From: Sugiyamaella lignohabitans
Taxonomy: Eukaryota; Ascomycota; Dipodascomycetes; Dipodascales; Trichomonascaceae
Assembly (NCBI RefSeq): GCF_001640025.1
Contig: NC_031674.1
Coordinates: 1-64,000, forward strand
Reading direction: 5' to 3'
Length of the DNA: 64,000 nt
Below are positions 10,103-19,207 of this stretch, piece by piece. Within the stretch, counting starts at the first letter, position 1, and every line of letters begins with the position of its first letter. Under the pieces are notes generated by a model. It had not been told where the DNA came from, did not search any database, and saw only the letters and a list, made by a program, of their open reading frames with translations. The position numbers and the translations under genes are program-made.

Positions 10103-10134
10103 GCTTCTGCTTCTGCTTCTGCTTCTGCTTCTGC
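10103..10134 (+). repeat. (GCTTCT)5 microsatellite
   Basis: Five perfect tandem copies of GCTTCT plus two bases, within the MSS4 to beta-mannosidase spacer. Non-coding as far as can be seen. Confidence 0.9.
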
Positions 10135-10637
10135 TATCTGCTGGAGCTATCTGCTGCCAAAAGCAGGGCTGGATTAGAGTTTCTCTACTTGGAAGGGATC
10201 TTGGGCACGGAATAAACCCACTGCGAGATGCTGATTGTCAATGTTTCACGGTTCCTCGGACCATTTGTCTAGCACTCTGACCTGGCTTGTACACACCAGA
10301 TCCCACACCTTGAACTGCCGCTTCATATACCGCTCATATCCACCTGATTATGTGGGGTTGGTCTCAGATCCGCCATGATATGATGACCCCCAAAACCGAC
10401 CCCCAAAACTCCCTCGTACCAGGAGCCTGGTTGCAGAGCTTTGCCGGGACCAGCCAATCTGGCATGGTGTGGGGCTGGTGTTGCCGCTATCCGATCTCAG
10501 ATTGACCCAAAAATTAATTAAGCAGGTCCACGGCAGCAGTCGTTTGTTTGTTTTGGGACTGCCTGTCTCATTGTCGCATATCACGTTACATGCGACATGG
10601 ACCTGCGCCAAGAGCACAATGTTTCAGGGTCGATGGC

Positions 10638-10774
10638 GCCTCCGGCGGCTGGGGCTCCGCCCCAGACCCCGCTGCTCCTCTCGCTGCGCTCGAGTCGGTT
10701 GTGTCGATTGTGCTAGCAGTCTCCTGCGAAGCGGGAGCCACAAGCTCTGGGCCAGAGCCCCAGCTGCCGGAGGC
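10638..10774. repeat. Inverted pair of GC-rich double-hairpin modules
   Basis: Left arm at 10638-10670 begins GCCTCCGGCGGCTGGGGCTC and continues CGCCCCAGACCCC. The right arm (10746-10774) is the diverged reverse complement ending CAGCTGCCGGAGGC. Inside lie the hairpin-forming stretch CTCTCGCTGCGCTCGAG (about 10677-10693) and a second hairpin around CTCCTGCGAAGCGGGAG (10721-10737). Same family as 10977, 14183, 18123 and 21183. Confidence 0.85.
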
Positions 10775-10976
10775 AACTGGCCCGTCGAGAACATCCGGTC
10801 GGGTTTCTATGCGTTTGTATCGGAAAATCATTTTGGCGATCGGCCGGTGCGTACAGCGATCGGAGTCTCGACCAGCCAGCCAGCCAGCCCAAATCGACGA
10901 TGCGCGGCCCAGACCAGGTCGGTCGGCGGTAGGAAACTACGTGCAATGCAACAGAACCGGAGATTGTGACACGAAA

Positions 10977-11030
10977 GCTCGCGAAGCGAGCACAACGGGG
11001 TCTGGGGCAGCGCCCCAGCCGCCGGAGGCA
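10977..11030 (-). repeat. Single GC-rich double-hairpin module
   Basis: Minus-strand copy: GCTCGCGAAGCGAGC hairpin (10977-10991), a short CACAAC spacer, then the reverse complement of the core module ending GCCGCCGGAGGC. It lies about 50 bp from the beta-mannosidase stop codon, so it may sit in that gene's 3' UTR or terminator. Confidence 0.85.
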
Positions 11031-11083
11031 CAGTGGCTACAACGCGAAAAAGCATTATATAGTAATTTTATTTAGTATATCGT

Positions 11084-13663
11084 TTAGTAGTGCCTGATAG
11101 TGACCTCGTCTGTGGACAGGAGACCGCGAATGATGACAGTCTGGTCGTCGCCAGGGAACAGGTCGATACCGTTGTCTTCGAGGAAGAGGTCCTTGTTTTT
11201 GACAGTGATCTCGACACCTTTGACTGGCTTGTTGGTGGACAGGCGCACTTGACCATCCTCGACCTTGACCTTGACTTGGCGGTCTGGGAAGGACAGGTAC
11301 TTAAGAGGTTGGGGCCAGTCACCTCCACGAGCAATGACCTTGTTGGAGTCGGCGTCTACCAGACGACAATAGACGACGTGGTGGGTCTTGGACTCTACTG
11401 GCAGGTTCTGAATGATCTCAGTGGTCTGGTTAGCCTTAAGAGTGACTGGTTTGGGTGGCAGAGTCTCAACAAGCTTACCGGATTCGATTTCGTACACCTC
11501 GACATGGAGAACAACCTTCTTCTCGTGGATGGTATTGTTGACACCCCAAATGTCCTCAAAGTGTTCACGCTTGAAATAGTCAAAAGTGGGTACCTCTTCA
11601 GCAGCTTTCTTGTCTTCTTCAGAAAGATAGTTGACGTTACGATACATTCCAATCCACACAGGGCTCGACTCTCGCTTGACGGCGTAGTAAGACAATTTGG
11701 GACGGTAGTAGAAGTCGACAATGGCCCAACTGGTAACTGGCCAGCAGTCATTAACTTGCCAAACAAGAGCGCCAGCACAGTATTCACGGCCAGGTCCCTT
11801 CCATTGTCTTCTCCAGCATCGGTAGGCATAAGCAAGACACTCGGATTGCATCAACTGAGTAGCATAGATCCAGTTGTCAATATCCATACCCTCGACCTTG
11901 ATGTTCTCCATGACGTACAAGGCAAGACGTCTCTCAAAGCCGTCTGACTTGTTGTGAAGATCCATGGTACGACTTTGTGGGTACTTCTCATGTTCCTTAG
12001 TAACAAACTGGTCAACAGTCTTACGGTCAGGAAGTGCCTCCATACCAAACTCAGATACAAATCTGCCTCCAAGCTTGTACCAATCTTGATACTTTTCTTG
12101 GTTTCCGTGCCAGACATTCCACTGATGGATATCACCAATGGTTGGGTCGCTCGAAGTCTTTCCTCCCCAAGGAGATCCAGGATGGTATGGCACAGCAGGC
12201 GAGTAGTCGGCAACAAGCTCAGGAAACATCTTCTCGTAAATGTGTCTAGCAGGGAAGTTGGTTTTGAGATAGTCTGATGTAGTGTCATTGGGATCATACT
12301 CGATTTCTGGGTACGCCTCAGCAACTTGGTAGTCCTCATTGTTACCAGCATAGAGAACAATACTGCAGTAGTTACGAAGACGCTTCAACTGATCAACAGC
12401 CTCCTTTGAGACAGACTCGAGGAACTCGGGGTATCCTGGGTATTGGCCACAGGCAAACATAAAATCTTGCCAAACCATGATACCAAGTCTGTCACACTCT
12501 TGATAGAAGATATCCTCCTCGTAAATACCACCTCCCCAGATACGGACCATGTTCTGGTGCCCATCGATCATCAATTTGATCCATTTTTTGTAGTCGTCGT
12601 TAGTTAAGCAGGTAGTAAACGAATGGGCAGGAATCCAGCATCCTCCGGCACAGTAGATGGGAATATTGTTGACTTGGAAGAAGAATGTAGTACCTTCCTG
12701 ATCAACTAATGGGCGTTGGATGAGCTCGACCTTGCGGAATCCAACATCCTTTTCGATAGACTGAATAGTCTCACTACCAGATACAACGTCTACAGTGATA
12801 TGGTAAAGGTGCTGCTCACCATAGTTGGCAGGGTACCATAACTGGGGGTTCTCAATCTTGAGCGAGTTCTTAGAAACACCGTCTTTATCGACAGAAATAT
12901 CAAAAGTCTTGTTTACAACTTGTTCACCACTAGGAGATTTGATATCCACTTTGAATTGAAGAGGCAGGTAGCCTGGTTCACCCTTGGAGCCCTCAATTTC
13001 ACCCTCAATGGATACAGTGACTTCCTTCAGATCATCAGAAACTTTGGCATTGACAAACACATCACTGACAAGATAGTTATAAGTCTCAATCTTGACAGGT
13101 CTGTAAGGACCACTGGTCATGAGCAATGGACCCCAATCCCAGCCGTAATGATATTGCGACTTTCTTAATTGGACACGACTGGTCTCACCATTGAACAGTC
13201 TCATTTTACCATGAATCTTCTCCAATTGTCTGGATCGAATCAAGGCATTGGCAAAGAAAATTCGAACATTATTAGTACCGACCTTAACATCTTTTGTAAT
13301 ATCAACACGACCAATATGGAACATATTTTCCGAGTGAAGAATCTGTTTGTCATTCAAATAAACAGTAGCCACTGTGTCTAAACCTTCATAGACAAAATCG
13401 GTCTTTTTGCCCGATTCAAGCTGTTCGGAACTGACAGTAAATTCGGCTTGATACTCCCACTCCTCATCAGCCACCCACTGAACGAGCTTTTCATTTTCGT
13501 CAAGAAAAGGATCAGGAATTTCGCCATTATCCAACAGATCAACGTGGATCTGAGTAGCTGGTCTGCCATGCTTCGAGGCAGTCCATTTTTCAGTGCCGGC
13601 CTTACGATAAGACCAATTGGCCAAAGTAGTAGAATGAGTTGGTTTAACTGGACCAGATGTCAT
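11084..13663 (-). CDS. Beta-mannosidase, glycoside hydrolase family 2
   Basis: Hydrolyses terminal beta-1,4-mannose from manno-oligosaccharides (EC 3.2.1.25), in hemicellulose or N-glycan core degradation. 859 residues, single exon. There is no signal peptide (the N-terminus MTSGPVKPTHSTTLANWSYR is hydrophilic), fitting the intracellular fungal GH2 clade. Layout: N-terminal sugar-binding fold (about 10-190, with YHYGWDWGP), immunoglobulin-like domain, then a TIM barrel with 'MVRIWGGGIYEED', the acid/base in YAGNNED (Glu443) and the nucleophile in VSEFGMEALP (Glu538), then a C-terminal beta domain. Codon use is strongly biased to C/G-ending codons compared with neighbours, which suggests high expression. 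Flanked on both sides by GC-rich repeat modules. Distinguished from beta-galactosidase/glucuronidase by the mannosidase-type motifs around both catalytic residues. Confidence 0.93.
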   Translation of the reverse strand: MTSGPVKPTHSTTLANWSYRKAGTEKWTASKHGRPATQIHVDLLDNGEIPDPFLDENEKLVQWVADEEWEYQAEFTVSSEQLESGKKTDFVYEGLDTVATVYLNDKQILHSENMFHIGRVDITKDVKVGTNNVRIFFANALIRSRQLEKIHGKMRLFNGETSRVQLRKSQYHYGWDWGPLLMTSGPYRPVKIETYNYLVSDVFVNAKVSDDLKEVTVSIEGEIEGSKGEPGYLPLQFKVDIKSPSGEQVVNKTFDISVDKDGVSKNSLKIENPQLWYPANYGEQHLYHITVDVVSGSETIQSIEKDVGFRKVELIQRPLVDQEGTTFFFQVNNIPIYCAGGCWIPAHSFTTCLTNDDYKKWIKLMIDGHQNMVRIWGGGIYEEDIFYQECDRLGIMVWQDFMFACGQYPGYPEFLESVSKEAVDQLKRLRNYCSIVLYAGNNEDYQVAEAYPEIEYDPNDTTSDYLKTNFPARHIYEKMFPELVADYSPAVPYHPGSPWGGKTSSDPTIGDIHQWNVWHGNQEKYQDWYKLGGRFVSEFGMEALPDRKTVDQFVTKEHEKYPQSRTMDLHNKSDGFERRLALYVMENIKVEGMDIDNWIYATQLMQSECLAYAYRCWRRQWKGPGREYCAGALVWQVNDCWPVTSWAIVDFYYRPKLSYYAVKRESSPVWIGMYRNVNYLSEEDKKAAEEVPTFDYFKREHFEDIWGVNNTIHEKKVVLHVEVYEIESGKLVETLPPKPVTLKANQTTEIIQNLPVESKTHHVVYCRLVDADSNKVIARGGDWPQPLKYLSFPDRQVKVKVEDGQVRLSTNKPVKGVEITVKNKDLFLEDNGIDLFPGDDQTVIIRGLLSTDEVTIRHY

Positions 13664-15079
13664 TGTGAAAAAAGATATTTTGTAGATAATGGGAAAAACT
13701 AGACAAAATCGAAGAGAAACTTGTCAGTTATATAGCATTTCTCCGGGTTTATGTCCACCCCTCACACCATTACCCCCACATGTCAACCCCACCCTTTGCA
13801 TGAGCACTTGCAGGACACGGAGTTTTAAGCGGTCTTTTCCATAATCTCCGCACGGCAGCCACTCCATCTACCGTAGTCCCAACACCACCCAGCACACAAT
13901 TTTCCCGTCTTTCTCCTGTCTATCACGGACGAACATCTTTCCGAAAAGCAGAAACCAACCGCCACATGGGATAAAATGTCTCCACACCCCCGGACTACCC
14001 CAGCTCATTTACCACACTCGACACCCTAGCCTGCATACCCTCGTATTGCCGGGGAATTACGGCTAGCCGCATCTCAACGGAGAAACCATCCCGCCTCATC
14101 AGGGGTATCAATCCAGGAAAACGCAATCGTCAATAACCGATGCCCTGCTGCACTCTCCTTAGAACCCATGGGGGAGGATCATGCCTCCGGCGGCTGGGGC
14201 TCTGCCCCAGACCCCGTTGCTCCTGCTTCGCAGGAGATGGCCAGGACCCTGGGGGAACGTTCGGTGCGTCTTCCCGGCGTCTTAGGTCGACTCGAGCGCA
14301 GCGAGAGGAGCCACGGGGTCTGGGGCAGAGCCCCAGCCGCCGGAGGCAGTGCTAAAACCCACACTGGGCCCAGTATTCACCCAGACCTGGCCTGGCAACC
14401 CTTGTCACAGACGGGCCCTAACCCGCCGCTCCAGGAGCTTATCGGTGCTATCTAAGCTCGATGATCTTAACTAATGCTGGCAGGGCAAGCACGTGGAAAT
14501 AAAAAAAGCTATCGTAGACACTGGGGGTGACGTCAGGTCCGAGCAGCTGAGAGTTGGTACGGGGACGAGTGTTGGTAGGTGGAGTGCGAATTGGATCTTG
14601 GCTTCTCTTGGTTGGCAGTCTATCGACCACGGGAGCTGCCTAGCTACGCCCTGTCTCGGAAGATGACTTAGCCAATAGCATCGAGGGATGCTGATAGCCG
14701 TGCAACCGGCTCGGTGCTGCGTGAAAAAAAGTTCCATCGCTGATCTCGGCAGCACAATTAAAAAACGTGCATGGAGCACGTCTGCCAAATATTTTGGCTC
14801 ATCTAATCTCTCTGTTGTTTCAAGTCGGCACTGCGTTACCAGCCTCTGAATTTCGTTTCTATCTAGAAAATATATAATCAGAGAAAAAAATTTCACACAG
14901 CACTTTACAGTTGTCAAATACAAAATCTAACAGCTGGCTGATTTTGATAAGAACTTTATATTGTGTTTAATTACGGCAACTCGCTGCTTCTTATCGGAAT
15001 CGTGAACCCGAAGTGGTCTCCCGAAGAGAATTTTTTTTGATCTCACTGTCATATCTCCAGAAACCGCCCGAGAGTTCAA
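13664..15079. other. Divergent intergenic region between beta-mannosidase and CDF transporter
   Basis: 1.4 kb between divergent genes, holding both promoters. The first 400 bp is C-rich with CCCC stretches (about 13740-14000), which would suit C2H2 activators or carbon-catabolite control, but no site is certain. The inverted repeat pair at 14183-14347 sits in the middle. The last 150 bp before 15080 is A/T-rich and probably the leader of the transporter gene. No protein gene seen. Confidence 0.5.
14183..14347. repeat. 165-bp inverted pair of GC-rich double-hairpin modules
   Basis: Arms 14183-14215 and 14315-14347 are perfect reverse complements over 33 nt (start GCCTCCGGCGGCTGGGGCTC). Next to the left arm is the hairpin CTCCTGCTTCGCAGGAG (14219-14235). 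Next to the right arm is CTCGAGCGCAGCGAGAGGAG (14291-14310), which is the reverse complement of the stretch in the 10638 copy. The central 50 bp is unrelated. The layout is that of a small non-autonomous inverted-repeat element; no obvious target-site duplication is visible. Confidence 0.85.
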
Positions 15080-16726
15080 ATGTCTGACCAACGTTCTGGC
15101 AATGAGCACGAGCGCTCACCATTGTTAGCGTACTCACCAAACGATGAGTCAGCTCCCCATCCACTACCTCGGTCATATACCATCTCGGAGGGCCAGGATG
15201 AGAACGGTATTCTAATGAATTCTGGTAATCATCACGAGACTGTGAATGATTATAATCCTTCATCGGATTCTAGTCGTAGGAGCTCTAGCAAGTTGAATTT
15301 CAATGATGTTAATTTCGGAAATAATCCGTTTAAAAAGCGTCATTTCAGTTATAGCGCTGGAGGTACGTCACCCAGTCGCCATCATAGTTTTTATAGTCAG
15401 CTTCAGCAGCACGGAAGCAGGATCTCACTAGGAGATGCTGCTGCTTTAGAACTGGATGTCGAAAGACTAGAAAATCTCCATGAAAGAAGACCGTTTCGTC
15501 TAATTGGCAAATCCTGTCCATTGCGAGACTGGAGCAGATATTGCAAAACAGAAGAGCAGATCCGTCAGATCTCACGGGCCAAAGCTATTCAAGAGTACTA
15601 CTCCAAGCAAAATGATCTTATTGAGAGATACAAGGCTATTGACAGATTGTTAGATTCGGGAATTCCTCAATCCATGCTCAAAGTGTATGGTGACGATATT
15701 GATCTTGGAGCTCCTAATGGAACCACATCCAAGAAGGCTGATGACCCCCCATCGCCGCCTGGAAACCGTCAGGGAGTTCCTGCTAATATCGACGAAGAGA
15801 GCAATCTTTTAGGTGGTGAATCTCGTGAAGATAAGTCTAACATGGTCATGTTCGCTATCTATGTCAATTTTGTTATTAATTTTGTTCTTTTAGTAGGAAA
15901 GGTCATTGTTGTTCTGCTGACAAACTCGTTGTCGGTAGTAGCCTCGTTAGTCGACTCGATTCTTGATTTCTTATCTACCTTTATCATTTGGGCAAGTACA
16001 AGATTAGTTGACCAGAGGGACTGGAAGACCAAACACCTCTACCCTGTAGGTAGATCGCGTTTAGAGCCTATAGGAGTACTTGTCTTTTCTATTTTGATCA
16101 TTGTGTCGTTTTTGAAAGTCGGTGATGAGGCTATTAACAAGCTGCTCGAGGGTCGGCAGGGCAGTGCCGTTGATATTGGAATTCCCTCTATTATAATCAT
16201 GTCATTGACAATTGTTGTCAAGGTGTTTTGTTATTTATGGTGTCGTACTATCGACTCCAGTGCTGTACAAGCACTTGCACAAGATGCCATGACTGATATT
16301 GTCTTCAACACTTTCTCCATGCTCTTCCCATTAGTTGGCCATGCTTACGACATCTGGTGGCTTGATCCATTTGGTGCTCTGGCACTCTCAGCCTATATCA
16401 TCCACTCTTGGGCTTCGACTGCTATGGAACATATCGACAACTTAACAGGATCTGCTGCATCTCCTGAAGACCGACAAGTGGTTCTGTATCTTTGCATGCG
16501 ATTCTCGGACTCCATCAAATACATCACTGCACTAAATGCATACCATGCTGGAGATCGTATCACAGTTGAAGTCGACATTGTCCTCGATGACAAATACAAC
16601 CTCCGTGACTGCCACGACATTGCTGAGGCACTCCAATATGCTATCGAGACGCTTCCATTTGTGGAACGAGCCTTCGTACATCTAGACTATAGACGTGGAA
16701 ATTTCACTGGCCACATTGATAGATAA
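15080..16726 (+). CDS. Cation diffusion facilitator transporter, Mn/Fe-type
   Basis: 548-residue CDF-family metal/H+ antiporter. Residues 1-250 are hydrophilic: a Ser/Asn-rich segment, then a conserved cytosolic part with 'YKAIDRLLDSGIP' found in fungal and plant members of this subgroup. The membrane domain (about 252-450) begins NMVMFAIYVNFVINFVLLVG. TM2 carries D-S-I-L-D (from about residue 292) and TM5 carries D-A-M-T-D (from about 402). A DxxxD pair in both helices, rather than HxxxD, is the pattern associated with Mn2+ (or Fe2+) rather than Zn2+ specificity. The C-terminal cytosolic domain (about 455-548) has VEVDIVLDD and ends in VHLDYR. Compartment (vacuole, Golgi or mitochondria) is not evident from sequence. 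Confidence 0.88.
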   Translation: MSDQRSGNEHERSPLLAYSPNDESAPHPLPRSYTISEGQDENGILMNSGNHHETVNDYNPSSDSSRRSSSKLNFNDVNFGNNPFKKRHFSYSAGGTSPSRHHSFYSQLQQHGSRISLGDAAALELDVERLENLHERRPFRLIGKSCPLRDWSRYCKTEEQIRQISRAKAIQEYYSKQNDLIERYKAIDRLLDSGIPQSMLKVYGDDIDLGAPNGTTSKKADDPPSPPGNRQGVPANIDEESNLLGGESREDKSNMVMFAIYVNFVINFVLLVGKVIVVLLTNSLSVVASLVDSILDFLSTFIIWASTRLVDQRDWKTKHLYPVGRSRLEPIGVLVFSILIIVSFLKVGDEAINKLLEGRQGSAVDIGIPSIIIMSLTIVVKVFCYLWCRTIDSSAVQALAQDAMTDIVFNTFSMLFPLVGHAYDIWWLDPFGALALSAYIIHSWASTAMEHIDNLTGSAASPEDRQVVLYLCMRFSDSIKYITALNAYHAGDRITVEVDIVLDDKYNLRDCHDIAEALQYAIETLPFVERAFVHLDYRRGNFTGHIDR

Positions 16727-19207
16727 AGGCAGCTCTGTCTACCTAAACATATTTATTTTTCTTCACTACACTTCCTTTTTCTCTGCTTCTTCAGCGGTAG
16801 GAGCCCTGCTCTACGCTTTGCAGCTCGTTAAATTCGCGCAGAAAATTCTATATAACTCATGTCAGCTCTCTCGTCCAGCCTATTTTCACTAATAGTTTGG
16901 CAGGTTGATCCTAGTGCCATCCTCTCACCAATTGTAAGTAAAACATTGGCAAATATGAGAATGCAAATATATCATTGGCTGAAGGTAATCCTAGATTCAA
17001 TGACTGCTTATTTTTAGGAATGCCGTCATCCCCAAAAGGTAGCTAATTGAAACAGTTTATACAATTTATAATAAATTATTAGACAAGTATTAGGGAGCAC
17101 AGTGGTCAAATTAACAGAGTTAGGACACTTAAGATTAGAAAAAAAAAAGATATGAGCATAATGTTATAGAATTGGTATTAGTAAAAAGTGTAATTAAAGT
17201 AATATATACAGAACGAACTAACTATTAACAATTCATTCAACAATATCCAAAGTGAACGTTCACTTTTGGCATCTGAGAGAATATCGAGAGAACATCTCGC
17301 AGATCAACTGATTTTCCGATTTGCCGTGATCCTGGCAATTATTCCAGAAAAACACTGGGAAAATCAGGGGAAAGAGCGCAATCAAGTCAAATAAAGGCAT
17401 GTCTCTACATCATCAACATTGACAGTGACCCCAATTTTCTATCCTATAAATTATCCAACCAATAGACCAGAATAGCCCATAGCTTGGTATAAAAAGCAGA
17501 CGGTTCCCTCCTCCTGATCTGATGCGCATGACACGGCTCCAGAGATGATTGATCTACTCGCAGCTGCTGGGAGAAGTGTCGCGACAATACGCGTCTAGCC
17601 TGCCCTGGCAAGTGCAGATGGCAGCTGACGGGTGTCTAACTGGCAGTACATGAGGTTAACCTCAAGCGATACCGGAATCAGAAACCGGTCAAAGGGGCAA
17701 TTGGCTTAAAAGAGAGTACAAGGCTCAGTCAGATGCCATTGTTGGACCTTCATTTGACGATAGTCAGCTGACTTAGAGTTCAGTGAGGACTGCCATTGAT
17801 CGAAGACTTTGAAGAGTTTGACAAACTTTGTTCTACCAGGAACGGCCGGGAGAGAAAGTGCCAAACTGGACCCAGGTGCATACCCGATCGCAGTGCACCA
17901 TTGGACCAGCAACGATGCCGGCCGGAACCCGGGTGCTGGCGCACCTACAGTGGAGACCACCAGCAGTATCGGCTTGTTTGATAGGGATTAAAGTTGGCAG
18001 TTGGCAAGACGACCACACGATACGATTGCTAATCATTTCACCAGATCCTATAACAAATAAACCAGTAAAAAAATCCTCACAAACTCCGACCACCCTCAAT
18101 TCATCCCTCACAAATCCCAGCTGCTCGCGAAGCGGGCACAACCAGGGTCTGGGGCGGAGCCCCAGCCCCCGGAGGCATCACCACCCCCTTCAACCGGACC
18201 TCTTCTATACATAGAAGTTGTCTGCAAGACCCGAACCAGGTGGCTACATCCCCTACCCTAGATTTGGACACTTGTGGGTTTGGGCACGTCTATTTTTTGA
18301 TCGAAGAAACGTAACGTACCTTTTTTAGCAGTAAACCAATTTGTCTCTTGTGCTTTATTTGTTCCAGTGGATTTTTTTTTCTTGTCTTCGTCACTAATAT
18401 ATTCTCTTGAGGGCTTTTTTTTTCAGAATACTAGTTTGATTTCCATTTCATTTTGTTTATTAGTAAAGGAAGACATTTGTTTTATAGTTTGTCTTTGCTG
18501 GTTAAATATCTCGGTGTCAAACGGGTTTGTGAGAATATTGGCTTGAATTTGGATAACGTGAATAATACTGAGTTTGAATATTAAAACTAATTGAACTGAG
18601 GTTGAAATTTTTTTGTTTTTTGATTTGATTTGATTTGATTGATTTGACTTGATTGGTTTTTTTGCTATTTTTTGATTTATTTTTTCTTTGTTGGTTGTTA
18701 ATATTTTTTTCAGTTGACTAGAAAAAGTATTATATACATACATTTAAACCTACATCGATCCACTAGTTGACAGACAGAATCTATCTTTGTTGTCAAACTG
18801 ATTTCTATTGTCTTGTTTTTGTGAAGTCAGTTACGATATCTACTAGTCTTTTTTTGGTTATTACCAGCTCTGATTCCAGATCACTTACTCGCCACTTCGT
18901 TACATGGGATTTTGCGAATTGAAAAGTATTCATTCCCTTAAAACCTGATTTTTTGCGTTTGATTTGTTTGCTTTGTGTTGTGTACTTCTCTGTTTCTAGT
19001 TTTGCTACCTTTGGTTTCAGGAGTTTTTTTTATTTGTTTTGTTGAACATCTGTCTTGATTTGTTTTCGTGGTAATTTATTATTTTCTTCGTGCTTTCACT
19101 AAGGACATTATTTTGTATATACAAGTGATCGTGGTGTGCTGATTCTTCTGATTTATTTGATTTTTTTTTCCCTGGTTTAACTTCTCGCCGTTATTATTGC
19201 ATCCGTC
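16727..19207. other. 2.5-kb spacer, including long T-rich leader of the NAM8/NGR1-like gene
   Basis: No gene recognised. Bases 16890-17700 are AT-rich with nothing identifiable. Bases 17560-18060 are GC-richer, with overlapping short frames on both strands that lack family features. The repeat module lies at 18123-18176. From about 18290 to 19207 the plus strand is strikingly T-rich, with a TTGAT-type run at about 18620-18660, consistent with a long 5' UTR or promoter of the RNA-binding protein gene that follows. Confidence 0.5.
18123..18176 (-). repeat. Single GC-rich double-hairpin module
   Basis: Minus-strand copy: GCTCGCGAAGCGGGC hairpin (18123-18137), spacer, then the core ending CAGCCCCCGGAGGC. 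Same order as the 10977 copy, with one change in the terminal palindrome (CCCCCGG for CCGCCGG). Confidence 0.85.

Larger units (their letters stand above)
9005..11083. other. 2.1-kb gene-poor spacer with GC-rich repeats
   Basis: Between the MSS4 start and the 3' end of the beta-mannosidase gene. The first 500 bp is probably MSS4 promoter and leader. It includes the hexanucleotide microsatellite at 10103-10134, a CCAG/CCAGC-type run at about 10871-10890, and three GC-rich double-hairpin modules (10638-10774 inverted pair; 10977-11030). Overlapping short frames at 10348-11055 on both strands arise from the GC-rich palindromes and carry no protein-family features. Confidence 0.55.

Noticed and set aside
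10348..11075. Overlapping open frames of 75-175 codons on both strands
   Set aside because: They arise from GC-rich palindromic repeats; no domain, composition typical of repeat translation.
17706..18214. Several overlapping frames of 60-128 codons on both strands
   Set aside because: No family features, mutually exclusive frames and no splice context to support a gene.
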